Both the position numbers and the translations under genes were made by a program. A stretch of DNA of 64,000 nucleotides from Mycolicibacterium frederiksbergense (GTDB lineage: Bacteria; Actinomycetota; Actinomycetes; Mycobacteriales; Mycobacteriaceae). Positions 55,683 through 64,000 of the stretch are shown here, piece by piece. Location of the stretch: positions 333,038-397,037 of the forward strand of contig NZ_JARXVE010000006.1 in the NCBI RefSeq assembly GCF_029893345.1, in the 5' to 3' direction. Under the pieces are notes generated by a model. That model saw only the letters and a program-made list of their open reading frames with translations. It made no database searches and was not told the DNA's origin. Position 1 is the stretch's first letter. Each line of letters begins with the position of its first letter.

Positions 55683-56360
55683 ATGAACTGGTGCCGTCGA
55701 TGGGTGGCAACGCCGATCGGTCTGGTCGCCACCTTGCTGGCGATGTCCGGTTGTGCGTCCGTGGTCGCCGGCACACCCACCTGGCCGGGCGCCACCTTGG
55801 AGAAGGTGCTGCTCACCTCCGCAGACTTCCCGCCCGGCGTGCAGTTCGACCGGATCACCGACAACGGCGGGGGACCGGGCGGATCGGTTGGACCGCCACC
55901 GATGCTGTCCACACCGGCCGGCTGCAGTGACGGGCTCACCCGGGTGATCGCCGAATCCGCTGAGCACGGCCCGGGCAGCGCCGCGCAGATCGTCGTGGCC
56001 TACGACGGGGCGCGCATGGTGCTGACCGTGATGTCCTCGCCGCTGCCGCTGGACCGACTGGAGGCCACAGCACAACGGTGCGCACGGTTCTCCACCCACT
56101 TCGATCTGTCAGATCCGGGCATCCCGATGACCACCACCAAGCTGCCCGCGCCTCACGCATCGGCGTTGGCCTATCAACAGACCATGCGATTGCGCGGCAC
56201 CGAGCAGAGCATCTTCTTCGCATTCGAAAATGTCGGCAACTGGGCGGTTTTCGGCATCGCGTTCCCGACTCGGAATCCAGCTATTGCGGCCAAAGCTGAA
56301 TTGCCGCAGACGTTTCTGGACATGTTCAGCATGCAGGCGCAACGCCTGGTGAGCGGCTGA
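55683..56360 (+). CDS. mycobacterial lipoprotein, unknown function
   Basis: A 225-residue protein with a signal peptide and lipobox MSGC (Cys about 22), so it is likely lipid-anchored outside the membrane. The rest, with LLTSADFPPGVQF and a sensor-like strand pattern (AQIVVAYDGARMVLTVMSS), resembles the LpqN/LppX-like or DUF5642 type; I do not recognise a firm family. It follows cobQ by nine bases, so may share its transcript. Confidence 0.7.
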   Translation: MNWCRRWVATPIGLVATLLAMSGCASVVAGTPTWPGATLEKVLLTSADFPPGVQFDRITDNGGGPGGSVGPPPMLSTPAGCSDGLTRVIAESAEHGPGSAAQIVVAYDGARMVLTVMSSPLPLDRLEATAQRCARFSTHFDLSDPGIPMTTTKLPAPHASALAYQQTMRLRGTEQSIFFAFENVGNWAVFGIAFPTRNPAIAAKAELPQTFLDMFSMQAQRLVSG

Positions 56361-56422
56361 CGCAGGCGTCAGGACAATCGGATTCCGGCCCGTTCGCCGA
56401 CCCTGGACGGTAGTTTGTCCGA

Positions 56423-56986
56423 ATGCTTACCACCGTCGTGACGCTCGACGGCTTCACCACACCCGTCGATGTCTCGGGACCTGACAAGGGTTCCACCGTG
56501 GTGGTGCTCTGCGCCGGTCATCACGGGCCGGCCGCCTATGAGGCGATCTGCCAGCGGTTGCACACTGCCTCACTGCGCACCGTGATCATCGGCCCCGACC
56601 CGCGACTGACCGCCAAGTCCGTGGTCGGCATCCTGGATTCGCTGGACATCAAATGGGCCCTGCTGGTCGGTGACCGGCTCGGCGGCGAACTCGCCTGGGA
56701 GTTGGCCGCGACCCGGCTGGACAAGTTCACCGGCCTGGTGGTGGTCGACCGTGGTCACCCGCGGGTTGCCGACACCACCGGCGTGATCCGCGACGACGAG
56801 TGCCCGCCGGTGGAGATGAACACCACCGTGCTGGTCAGCACCCCCGGCGCCCGCGCCGTGGCCAAGGCCAGCCAGCGCTATGTGTACGGAGACTTCCGGC
56901 TGGTGGAGATGCCGGGCGGGCGCAAGGCCGGGGACTCCACCGCACAGCTCGCCGCCGAGATCGTGCTGCGCACCAGCAGTTGGTGA
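56423..56986 (+). CDS. alpha/beta-hydrolase fold protein with degenerate nucleophile elbow
   Basis: A 187-residue alpha/beta-fold protein: a central strand VVVLCAGHHGPAAYEA, the elbow region LLVGDRLGGELAWEL and strand LVVVDRG. The elbow reads G-D-R-L-G-G, so the nucleophile Ser of GxSxG is replaced by Arg. The acid and His region are also hard to place. It may be catalytically inactive. It lies just upstream of the convergent permease gene. Confidence 0.7.
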   Translation: MLTTVVTLDGFTTPVDVSGPDKGSTVVVLCAGHHGPAAYEAICQRLHTASLRTVIIGPDPRLTAKSVVGILDSLDIKWALLVGDRLGGELAWELAATRLDKFTGLVVVDRGHPRVADTTGVIRDDECPPVEMNTTVLVSTPGARAVAKASQRYVYGDFRLVEMPGGRKAGDSTAQLAAEIVLRTSSW

Positions 56987-57016
56987 CAACCGCGCCTGCT
57001 GGTGCGCACGCCCCAC

Positions 57017-58657
57017 TCAACCGACCTCTTCAAGCTCCCCACCGGCGGTACGGACCTGCTTGATCGGGCCGGTGAACCAGTGTTTCACCGACACGTGCCA
57101 GTAAACGAAGAGCAGTACCAGCACGCCGCCCACCAGCAGTGGGGTGTAGTTCACGAACTTCCACTCGAAACTCGGATCCCAAGGCATGCCGCCCAGCGAG
57201 GTCGGGAACATCGCGATGATCGCGGTGACGATGATCTCGATGATCGCCACCGGAGCCATCCACTTGTACTTGTTGGCCACATTCCACCGACCCTGCTCGA
57301 ACGTGTCTCCGGCCTTCCAGCGGTAATAGATCGGCACGGCGAAGCACAGGTACAGCCCGACCACGCCGATCGAGACGACCGCGTAGAACGCCACCGGCGA
57401 CGGCACGTCGACACCGTTGACCGGAATCTTCACCGGCACGATGGCGGGCAGCGTGATGATCGCCGCGATCACCGCGGTGATGATGACGGCGTTGGCGGGC
57501 ACCCGGGTGGCGCTGATCTTCGACCAGAGCTGGTGCCCGGGGACGGCACGGTCCCGGCTGAATGCGAACAGCATGCGTGAGGCGCTGGTCTGGCAGGCGG
57601 TGGTGCAGAACAGCTGACCCGCGGTGGCGATCAGCAGCACCACGCCGGCCCATTTCGATCCCAGCGCCTGGGTGAAGATGGTTGCCACCGCGCCACCATT
57701 GGCCGACACCTCGTCGGAGTTCTGCACGGCGAACAGGAAGGACAGCAAGAGGATCCAGCCACCGATGGCTGAGTAGAAGATCGACTGCCAGATGCCTTTT
57801 GCGGCGGCGTTTGCCGCGCTCTTGGTCTCTTCGGACAGGTGCGCCGATGCGTCATATCCGGTGATCGTGTACTGCGTGAGGATCGCCGAGATCGGCAGCA
57901 CAAACAGCAGGAAGCCCCAGCCCGACGTGGAGCCGGAGAAGATCCCGGAGTTGTTGATGGTCTTGGCGAAAACGTCAGAGACACTGGCGTGTTGGTCGGG
58001 GAGTAGCCACAGGATCGCGATCACTGCGGCGGCGCCCGCGACGTGCCACCACACCGAGACGTTGTTGATCACCGCCAGCAGGTGCGACGAGAAGATGTTG
58101 ATCACGGCTGAGGCCGCCAGAATGATCAGGAACATGATGAACACCCGGGTCAGGCTGTAGCCGGCGAGCCAGGATTCACTGAAGGTGCCCATGGTGAGAT
58201 CCAGGAATGTCGCGCTGCCGTAGGACACCGACGCCAGGATGGCGATCAACCCGATCAGGTTGAGCCAGCCGGTGTAGAAACCGGCCTTGGGGCCGCCGAG
58301 TTTGGAAGCCCACCAATAGATTCCGCCCGATGTGGGATACGCGGAAACCAGCTCGGCCAGACAGAATCCGATGATCAGGATGAACACCGAGACGATGGGC
58401 CAGCCCCAGGCGATGGCGGCCGGACCGCCGTTGTTCCAGCCCAGTCCGAATGAGGTGAAACAGCCCGCCAGGATCGAGATGATCGAGAACGAGATGGCGA
58501 AGTTGGAGAAGCCGGACCAGGACCGCTGGAGTTCCTGGACATAGCCGAGCCTCGCGAGATGCTGTTCGTCGTCGTTCAGGTGTTCATGACCTTCAGGCAC
58601 AACGCCTCCTCGGGTACGGGCGGGCCGGGCGGATGAACCCGCGCTGCTCACGGACAA
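57017..58657 (-). CDS. APC-superfamily permease (amine/GABA/choline-type)
   Basis: A 546-residue transporter with about 12 membrane segments. A hydrophilic N-terminal 50 residues precede SWSGFSNFAISFSIISILAGCFTSFG, the start of the BAT/GABA-permease subgroup of the APC superfamily, and YDASAHLSEETKSAANAA is its helix 6-7 loop. It is divergent from the gamma-glutamyl ligase operon, so it likely imports that pathway's amine (polyamine, ethanolamine or GABA-like). The start at 58657 is 143 bases from the ligase ATG, with an inverted repeat between. Confidence 0.9.
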   Translation of the reverse strand: MSVSSAGSSARPARTRGGVVPEGHEHLNDDEQHLARLGYVQELQRSWSGFSNFAISFSIISILAGCFTSFGLGWNNGGPAAIAWGWPIVSVFILIIGFCLAELVSAYPTSGGIYWWASKLGGPKAGFYTGWLNLIGLIAILASVSYGSATFLDLTMGTFSESWLAGYSLTRVFIMFLIILAASAVINIFSSHLLAVINNVSVWWHVAGAAAVIAILWLLPDQHASVSDVFAKTINNSGIFSGSTSGWGFLLFVLPISAILTQYTITGYDASAHLSEETKSAANAAAKGIWQSIFYSAIGGWILLLSFLFAVQNSDEVSANGGAVATIFTQALGSKWAGVVLLIATAGQLFCTTACQTSASRMLFAFSRDRAVPGHQLWSKISATRVPANAVIITAVIAAIITLPAIVPVKIPVNGVDVPSPVAFYAVVSIGVVGLYLCFAVPIYYRWKAGDTFEQGRWNVANKYKWMAPVAIIEIIVTAIIAMFPTSLGGMPWDPSFEWKFVNYTPLLVGGVLVLLFVYWHVSVKHWFTGPIKQVRTAGGELEEVG

Positions 58658-58693
58658 TAGAGCGTTATTGGTCGGCTGTCCTACCTTTTGGGC

Positions 58694-58728
58694 GTGACAA
58701 TCGTGCTGATTCGGGGCACGATCGTCAC
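58694..58728. promoter_or_regulatory. 13-bp inverted repeat in the permease/ligase divergent region
   Basis: The arms GTGACAATCGTGC (58694-58706) and GCACGATCGTCAC (58716-58728) are inverted with one mismatch, nine bases apart. They are placed between the divergent permease and gamma-glutamyl ligase genes. The FadR-type regulator at the end of the same cluster is the natural candidate ligand, but this is inferred. Confidence 0.6.
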
Positions 58729-58800
58729 GTCATCGTCGAGGCAATGGTCGGCTGGTCGCCATGTTGTCCAGCTAGTCCCACACGGACAGAAGGGTGCGCA

Positions 58801-60168
58801 ATGAGCCAGAACCCCGGCATGCTGGCACAGGCCGACCTGGAGCAAATGGTGGCGGCGGGCGAGATCGACACCGTGATCGTCGCCTTCTGCGATATGCAGG
58901 GTCGGCTGACCGGCAAGCGGGTTTCCGCGCGACTGTTCGTCGAGGAGGTCGCCGCCCACGGCGCGGAGTGCTGCAACTATCTGCTGGCCGTCGACGTGGA
59001 GATGAACACCGTCGACGGATACGCGATCTCCAGTTGGGATACCGGATACGGCGACATGGTGATGACGGCCGACTTCACCACCTTGCGGTTGATCCCCTGG
59101 CTGCCCGGCACCGCGCTGGTGATGGCGGACCTGTCCTGGCTCGACGGCCGCCCAGTGGAGCAGGCGCCGCGCAGCATCCTCACCCGGCAGATCGACCGCC
59201 TGGCCGAGCGGCAACTGGTGCCCTATGTCGGTACCGAACTCGAGTTCATGGTCTTCGACAACAGTTTTCGCGAGGCCTGGGCCGCCGGATACCGCGACCT
59301 GACACCGGCGACCGATTACAACGTCGACTACGCGATGCTGGCCTCCACCCGGATGGAACCGTTGCTGCGCGACATCAGGCTCGGCATGGAGGGCGCCGGC
59401 ATGTACTGCGAGGGCGTCAAGGGGGAGTGCAACCGCGGGCAACAGGAGATCGCTTTCCGCTACGACCATGCCAAGGTCACCTGCGACAACCACGCGATCT
59501 ACCGCAACGGCGCCAAGGAGATCGCCGACCAGCACGGTAAGAGCCTGACCTTCATGGCGAAATTCGATGAACGCGAAGGCAACAGCTGTCATATCCACAT
59601 CTCGTTGCGGGGGACCGACGGGACGGCGGTGTTCGCCGATGAGTCCGAACCGCGCGGGATGTCGCCGATGTTCCGCAGCTTCATCGCCGGTCAACTGACC
59701 ACCCTGCGCGAGCTGACGCTGTTCTATGCGCCGAACATCAACTCCTACAAGCGGTTCGCCGACGGAAGCTTTGCGCCCACCGCCGTGGCCTGGGGCATGG
59801 ACAACCGCACCTGCGCATTGCGGGTGGTCGGGCACGGGCATGGCATGCGCATGGAATCCCGGGCGCCAGGCGGCGACGTCAACCAGTACCTGGCGGTGTC
59901 GGCGCTGATCGCCGGTGGCCTCTACGGTATCGACCACGAGTTGCAGCTGCCCGAGCCGCTGGCCGGCAACGCCTATGTCAGTGAGGCGCAACGGTTGCCG
60001 ACCACATTGGCGGAGGCCGCTGAGCTGTTCGAAAAGTCCGAGGTGGCGCGCGCGGCGTTCGGAGACGACGTCGTCGAGCACTACCTGAACAATGCACGGA
60101 TCGAGTTGGCGGCATTCAACGCCGCCGTGACTGATTGGGAAAGGGTACGAGGTTTTGAACGGCTCTGA
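58801..60168 (+). CDS. glnA4: glutamine-synthetase-like gamma-glutamyl ligase (GlnA4/PuuA type)
   Basis: A 455-residue member of the glutamine synthetase superfamily. Active-site pieces are GTELEFMVFDNSF, GEC-NRGQQEIAFRYDHA, GNSCHIHISL and SYKRFADGSFAP, with an NRTCALRVVGHG segment replacing the canonical NR...EIR ammonia-binding patch. This class joins glutamate to an amine such as a polyamine or ethanolamine instead of ammonia. Its neighbours (permease, PuuD-like hydrolase, aldehyde dehydrogenase) fit the Puu pathway, so the amine is probably imported by the divergent permease. The match to Rv2860c is by recall. Confidence 0.9.
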   Translation: MSQNPGMLAQADLEQMVAAGEIDTVIVAFCDMQGRLTGKRVSARLFVEEVAAHGAECCNYLLAVDVEMNTVDGYAISSWDTGYGDMVMTADFTTLRLIPWLPGTALVMADLSWLDGRPVEQAPRSILTRQIDRLAERQLVPYVGTELEFMVFDNSFREAWAAGYRDLTPATDYNVDYAMLASTRMEPLLRDIRLGMEGAGMYCEGVKGECNRGQQEIAFRYDHAKVTCDNHAIYRNGAKEIADQHGKSLTFMAKFDEREGNSCHIHISLRGTDGTAVFADESEPRGMSPMFRSFIAGQLTTLRELTLFYAPNINSYKRFADGSFAPTAVAWGMDNRTCALRVVGHGHGMRMESRAPGGDVNQYLAVSALIAGGLYGIDHELQLPEPLAGNAYVSEAQRLPTTLAEAAELFEKSEVARAAFGDDVVEHYLNNARIELAAFNAAVTDWERVRGFERL

Positions 60169-60907
60169 ATCGATCGGGCGGCCACGCCCGGTTGTGGGCA
60201 TGACGACCTATCTGCAGCAGGCGCAGACCGGTGTGTGGGATCTGCAGGCCAGCTTCCTGCCGCAGATCTACTTCGAAGGGGTCACCCGCGCCGGTGGCAT
60301 CGCGCTGCTGCTGCCACCACAGCCCGTGGACAGCGACATCGCGGACCGGGTACTCGACCGGGTGGACGGTCTGGTCATCACCGGCGGCCCGGACGTCGAC
60401 CCGGCCCGTTATGGGCAACAGCCACATTCGAGCACGGACAAGCCGGCCACCGAGCGTGACGCATGGGAGTTCGCTCTGCTCGAAGCTGCGTTGCGGCGCG
60501 GTATTCCGATGCTGGGCGTGTGCCGCGGCACGCAGCTGCTCAACACGGCGCTGGGCGGCACACTGCACCAGCACCTGCCCGACGTCATCGGGCACACCCA
60601 TCATCAGAAGGGCGATGCGGTGTTCGGCACCTCGGCAGTGCGCACGGTGCCGAACACCAAGCTGGCGGCGCTGATCGGGGAGTCCTCGGACGCGCAGTGC
60701 TATCACCATCAGGCCATCGACCGGCTCGGTGACGGCCTGGTGGTCAGCGCCCGCGACACCGACGGCGTCATCGAAGCAGTCGAACTGCCCGGCGAACATT
60801 TCGTCCTCGGCGTGCAATGGCACCCGGAGGAACGACTCGACGATCTGCGGCTGTTCACCGCCGTGGTCGATGCGGCCAGAACCTATGCGACGGAGAGGGT
60901 CTCATGA
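60155..60907 (+). CDS. class I glutamine amidotransferase-like hydrolase (PuuD type)
   Basis: A 250-residue Class I GATase-fold protein. The nucleophile is Cys123 in GVCRGTQLLN, with the His-Glu pair in QWHPEE near the C terminus. In the Puu pathway PuuD hydrolyses gamma-glutamyl-GABA; the homologue here should release glutamate from a gamma-glutamyl product. The start is TTG 60155, overlapping the ligase by 14 bases, with AAGGG about ten bases upstream. The ATG 60904 of the next gene overlaps its stop. Confidence 0.88.
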   Translation: MNGSESIGRPRPVVGMTTYLQQAQTGVWDLQASFLPQIYFEGVTRAGGIALLLPPQPVDSDIADRVLDRVDGLVITGGPDVDPARYGQQPHSSTDKPATERDAWEFALLEAALRRGIPMLGVCRGTQLLNTALGGTLHQHLPDVIGHTHHQKGDAVFGTSAVRTVPNTKLAALIGESSDAQCYHHQAIDRLGDGLVVSARDTDGVIEAVELPGEHFVLGVQWHPEERLDDLRLFTAVVDAARTYATERVS

Positions 60908-62271
60908 CGTCCAGCCAAGTCATCAACCCGGCCACCGAGGAGGTGTTGACCACGGTCGACCTCCTCGACGAGGCCGCCGTCGACGACGCGGTGGCCCGCG
61001 CGGCTGCGGCGCAGCGGAATTGGGCCCGGCTGGCCCCGGCCGCGCGGGCCGAGGCCCTGCGCGCCTTCGCGGCCGTCGTCGATTCCCACATCGACGAGTT
61101 GGCCGCCCTGGAGGTGGCCAACTCCGGTCACCCGATCGGGCAGGCCGAAGGTGAGGCCGCCCACGTCCGCAATGTGCTGCAGTTCTACTCGGCCAGCCCA
61201 GAGCGGTTGACCGGCAAGCAGATCCCGGTGGCGGGCGGTCTGGACGTCACGTTCAACGAGCCGCTGGGCGTGGTCGGGGTGATCACCCCGTGGAACTTCC
61301 CGATGACGATCGCGGCCTGGGGCTTCGCCCCGGCGCTGGCCGCGGGCAACGCCGTGGTGCTCAAACCGGCCGAGTGGACCCCGCTGACCACGATCCGGCT
61401 GGGCGAGCTGGCCGTCGAGGCGGGACTGCCTGCCGACCTGTTCCAGGTGCTGCCCGGCCGGGGCTCGGTGGTCGGAGAGCGCTTCGTCACCCACCCCGGT
61501 GTGCGCAAGGTGGTGTTCACCGGTTCCACCGAGGTGGGGATGCGGGTGATGGCCGGAGCGGCGGCGCAGATCAAGCGGGTCACCCTGGAATTGGGTGGCA
61601 AGAGCGCCAATATCGTGTTCGACGACTGTGATCTGGAGAAGGCCGCGGCTACCGCGCCCTATGGGGTATTCGACAACGCCGGGCAGGACTGCTGCTCGCG
61701 CAGCCGGATCCTGGTGCAGCGCAACGTCTACGAGCGTTTCATGGAGCTGCTGGAGCCGGCCGTCAAGGGCGTGGTGGTCGGCGATCCGAGCGTGCGTGCC
61801 ACCGAGATGGGGCCGTTGGTGTCGCGTCCGCACTGGGAATCGGTGGTGTCCTATGTGCCCGACGGGGCGCCGGTGGCGTTCCGGGGTTCGGCCCCGCAGG
61901 GGCCCGGATACTGGTTCCCGCCGACGGTGCTGACCCCGCAGCGCACCGACCGCACCGTGACCGAGGAGATCTTCGGACCGGTGGTGACGGTGCTGCCGTT
62001 CGAGGACGAGGCCGATGCCATCGCCCTGGCCAACGACACGCCCTACGGGTTGTCCGGCTCGATCTGGACCGACAACATCTCGCGGGCGTTGCGGGTGTCG
62101 CGGGCGGTGGAATCGGGCAATCTCAGCGTCAATTCGCATTCCTCGGTGCGCTACAACACCCCGTTCGGTGGCTTCAAGCAGTCCGGCCTGGGTCGCGAAC
62201 TCGGCCCGGACGCCCCGTTGTCGTTCACCGAAACCAAGAACGTCTTCATCGCAGTCGAAGATTCGCAGTAG
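60904..62271 (+). CDS. aldC: aldehyde dehydrogenase (AldC/PuuC type)
   Basis: A 455-residue NAD(P)-dependent aldehyde dehydrogenase. The cofactor site is GITPWNFPM region with KPAEWTP and GSTEVG, the catalytic Glu is in LELGGKSANIV, and Cys263 is in GQDCCSRS. It probably oxidises the gamma-glutamyl aldehyde between the ligase and the hydrolase. It overlaps the hydrolase stop by ATGA. The length is slightly shorter than the usual 480-500, mainly at the N terminus, with no missing catalytic part. Confidence 0.92.
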   Translation: MTSSQVINPATEEVLTTVDLLDEAAVDDAVARAAAAQRNWARLAPAARAEALRAFAAVVDSHIDELAALEVANSGHPIGQAEGEAAHVRNVLQFYSASPERLTGKQIPVAGGLDVTFNEPLGVVGVITPWNFPMTIAAWGFAPALAAGNAVVLKPAEWTPLTTIRLGELAVEAGLPADLFQVLPGRGSVVGERFVTHPGVRKVVFTGSTEVGMRVMAGAAAQIKRVTLELGGKSANIVFDDCDLEKAAATAPYGVFDNAGQDCCSRSRILVQRNVYERFMELLEPAVKGVVVGDPSVRATEMGPLVSRPHWESVVSYVPDGAPVAFRGSAPQGPGYWFPPTVLTPQRTDRTVTEEIFGPVVTVLPFEDEADAIALANDTPYGLSGSIWTDNISRALRVSRAVESGNLSVNSHSSVRYNTPFGGFKQSGLGRELGPDAPLSFTETKNVFIAVEDSQ

Positions 62272-62282
62272 AGGAGCTCCAG

Positions 62283-63056
62283 ATGGATCTGACCCAACGT
62301 CTGGCCGGCAAGGTCGCCGTCATCACCGGTGGCGCCAGCGGCATCGGCCTGGCCACCGGCCGGCGTTTGCGCGCCGAGGGCGCCACGATCGTGGTGGGCG
62401 ATATCGACCCCGCGACGGGTAAGGCCGCCGCCGACGAACTCGGCGGACTGTTCGTCGAAGTCGATGTCGCCGATCAGGCCGCCGTCGACAACCTCTTCGA
62501 CACCGCGGCCGCGACCTTCGGCTCGGTGGACATCGCATTCAACAATGCCGGGATCTCGCCTCCCGACGACGATCTCATCGAGACGACCGAGCTGCCGGCC
62601 TGGCAGCGGGTGCAGGACATCAACCTCAAGTCGGTGTACCTGTCCTGCCGGGCCGCATTGCGGCACATGGTTCCGGCCGGCAAGGGCTCGATCATCAACA
62701 CCGCGTCGTTCGTGGCCGTGATGGGTTCGGCCACCTCGCAGATCTCCTACACCGCGTCCAAGGGCGGGGTGCTGGCGATGTCGCGGGAACTCGGGGTGCA
62801 GTACGCCCGCCAGGGCATCCGGGTCAACGCGTTGTGCCCCGGACCGGTGAACACCCCGCTGCTGCAGGAGCTGTTCGCCAAGGACCCCGAGCGGGCTGCC
62901 CGGCGGATGGTGCACATCCCGCTGGGCCGGTTCGCCGAGCCCGAGGAGCTGGCCGCCGCGGTGGCGTTCCTGGCCAGTGACGACGCGTCGTTCATCACCG
63001 GCTCGACGTTCCTGGTCGACGGCGGCATCAGCTCCGCTTACGTCACACCGCTGTGA
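62283..63056 (+). CDS. short-chain dehydrogenase/reductase (Rv2857c-like)
   Basis: A 257-residue classical SDR: TGGASGIGLATG, NNAGISPP, the Ser of NTASF and YTASK, and the C-terminal ITGSTFLVDGGI. GAGGAGC lies before the ATG, and it is 11 bases after aldC, so it is part of the operon. Its step in amine catabolism is unclear: it could interconvert an aldehyde or hydroxy intermediate. Confidence 0.92.
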   Translation: MDLTQRLAGKVAVITGGASGIGLATGRRLRAEGATIVVGDIDPATGKAAADELGGLFVEVDVADQAAVDNLFDTAAATFGSVDIAFNNAGISPPDDDLIETTELPAWQRVQDINLKSVYLSCRAALRHMVPAGKGSIINTASFVAVMGSATSQISYTASKGGVLAMSRELGVQYARQGIRVNALCPGPVNTPLLQELFAKDPERAARRMVHIPLGRFAEPEELAAAVAFLASDDASFITGSTFLVDGGISSAYVTPL

Positions 63057-63088
63057 CAGTTCGTCGTGTGATACCCCTGTAGATCACC

Positions 63089-63847
63089 ATGACAGCCGAA
63101 CCGGATCCGCAGCCCGCCGCCGTGCCTCATTCGCGGCTCGCCGCGGAGGCGGCGGCCGATGCCCTGCTGCGGCCGGTTCGGCTGGGCAATGCGTTCGAGG
63201 ACACCGTCGGCCGGCTGCTGGAGACGATCCGGCTCGGGATGTTGGCGCCGGGGGAGTCGTTGCCGCCCGAGCGCGAGCTGGCCGCCCGGCTCGGGGTCAG
63301 CCGCGACACCGTCCGGGAGGCGATCAAGTCGCTGGCCGATGCGGGGTACCTGGTGTCCAAGCGGGGTCGCTACGGCGGCACCTTCCTGGCCGAGGAGTTG
63401 CCGCGGCCGATCGCCGACGGACCGAGGCCGACGCGCGAGGAGATCGACGATGCGCTGCGGCTACGCGAGATCCTTGAGGTCGGGGCGGCCAGGATGGCGG
63501 CCGGACGCACCTTGAGTGCGGCCGAGCGTGATGGGCTGTGGTCGCGGTTGGCCGATGTCCGCGGTGCCGAGCCCGACGACTACCGGCGGCTGGATTCGCG
63601 GCTGCATCTGGCCATCGCCGAGGCCGCCGGTTCGCCGTCACTGGTACCGCTGGTGGCCGAGAACCGGATGCGACTGAACGCTCTGCTGGATCAGATCCCG
63701 CTGCTACCACGCAACATTGTGCATTCCGATGAGCAGCATGAGGCCATCGTCATGGCCATCCTGGCCGGTGACAGCGAGGGCGCCGCAGCGGCCATGCTGG
63801 CCCACGTCGGGGGATCGTCGGCCTTGTTGCACGGCTTCCTGGACTGA
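63089..63847 (+). CDS. FadR/GntR-family regulator (FCD domain)
   Basis: A 252-residue regulator with an N-terminal winged HTH: TIRLGMLAPGESLPPERELAARLGVSRDTVREAIKSLADAGYLVSKRGRYGG, then an FCD ligand domain with the family His/Asp ligands (REILEVGAARMAA..., LHLAIAEAAGS, HSDEQHEAIVMAIL). It is the last gene of the gamma-glutamylation operon and probably binds the inverted repeat at 58694-58728. The gap to the preceding SDR is 32 bases. Metal- or ligand-sensing is not readable. Confidence 0.92.
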   Translation: MTAEPDPQPAAVPHSRLAAEAAADALLRPVRLGNAFEDTVGRLLETIRLGMLAPGESLPPERELAARLGVSRDTVREAIKSLADAGYLVSKRGRYGGTFLAEELPRPIADGPRPTREEIDDALRLREILEVGAARMAAGRTLSAAERDGLWSRLADVRGAEPDDYRRLDSRLHLAIAEAAGSPSLVPLVAENRMRLNALLDQIPLLPRNIVHSDEQHEAIVMAILAGDSEGAAAAMLAHVGGSSALLHGFLD

Positions 63848-63881
63848 TCACTTCCCACCGCGAGCGACCATTGCTCCTATG

Positions 63882-64000
63882 TCAAGCGGCGGTTAGTTCG
63901 TCGGATTTGGGGTGGGTTTGGTTGGTGCCTTGGTCGGTGTGGAGGCAGCGGTAGACGGTGCGGGCGAGGTGGCGTTTGAGGCATCGCAGGGCTTCTTTGG
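63882..64000 (-). CDS. IS110-family transposase, C-terminal end (cut by window edge)
   Basis: The minus-strand translation from the window end reads KEALRCLKRHLARTVYRCL then ...NQTHPKSDELTAA-stop, the usual C terminus of IS110-family DEDD transposases. Only 39 codons are in the window, so an IS110-type element probably continues to the right. IS110 elements use a bridge RNA, but its position is outside. The stop is 35 bases from the FadR gene, so the element sits right behind this operon. Confidence 0.8.
   Translation of the reverse strand, partial: KEALRCLKRHLARTVYRCLHTDQGTNQTHPKSDELTAA

Overview
The window reads as a high-G+C mycobacterial chromosome (Mycobacteriaceae, probably an environmental Mycolicibacterium or Mycobacterium). 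The strongest evidence is the right half. It carries dxr, rip1, ispG, a GNAT protein, a penicillin-binding lipoprotein, mapB, a glnA4-type ligase, a PuuD-like hydrolase, an aldC-type dehydrogenase and an SDR, in the order I recall from the Rv2870c-Rv2857c block of M. tuberculosis. A DUF2631 protein resembling Rv2876, an EspI-like ATPase and a PGRS glycine-repeat protein support the same assignment. Assignments rest on reading translated sequence; no database search was run.

Layout. 1-10.35 kb: a catabolic cluster with a CocE/NonD hydrolase, a thioesterase, an SMP-30 lactonase, a NIPSNAP-like protein, a P450, a zinc-type dehydrogenase, an HpcH aldolase, an SDR, a Baeyer-Villiger monooxygenase and an HSL-type esterase. 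The set suits oxidation of a cyclic or branched ketone to an ester or lactone, followed by hydrolysis. 10.4-17.0 kb: a rearranged zone. An orphan EspI-like ATPase is followed by a secreted PGRS protein lacking a PE domain, an IS5-family transposase remnant, an SDR, a damaged second copy of the ATPase 3' end, and fragments of a small kinase and a LysR regulator. 17.0-25.0 kb: a class III PLP enzyme of the AGXT2L phospho-lyase type, a partner APH-fold kinase, an APC permease, an SDR, and TetR and AraC regulators. Together they look like uptake and breakdown of a hydroxylated amine or amino acid. 25.0-27.6 kb: small conserved genes (DUF427, an unknown, TesB, DUF2631).

27.7-30.7 kb: an F420/luciferase-type monooxygenase gene split by a complete IS200/IS605-type element (TnpA plus the RNA-guided nuclease TnpB). 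Removing the inferred element restores one 284-codon frame. 30.7-40.7 kb: ten minus-strand genes that form a probable operon: an NodB-fold deacetylase or imidase, two SDRs, a C45 acyltransferase/amidohydrolase, a LuxR-HTH/solute-binding-domain fusion, and a five-gene branched-chain-amino-acid/amide-type ABC importer. The fusion, with no signal peptide or membrane segment, looks like a cytoplasmic AmiC-like sensor copied from the importer's own binding protein. It is the most novel item in the window. 40.7-44.3 kb: an RHH/DUF4097 pair, a deazaflavin-dependent reductase, an NmrA-like protein and an ECF41/SigJ-type sigma factor, with inverted repeats in the control regions.

44.3-56.4 kb: the conserved core: MEP-pathway isoprenoid genes around the rip1 protease, a penicillin-binding lipoprotein, mapB, cobQ, a lipoprotein, and a TetR gene divergent from a peroxiredoxin-like gene with two matching operators. 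56.4-63.85 kb: a Puu-like set (permease, glutamine-synthetase-like ligase, class I amidotransferase-type hydrolase, aldehyde dehydrogenase, SDR, FadR-type regulator), inferred to use polyamines or ethanolamine through gamma-glutamylation. The window ends inside an IS110-family transposase.
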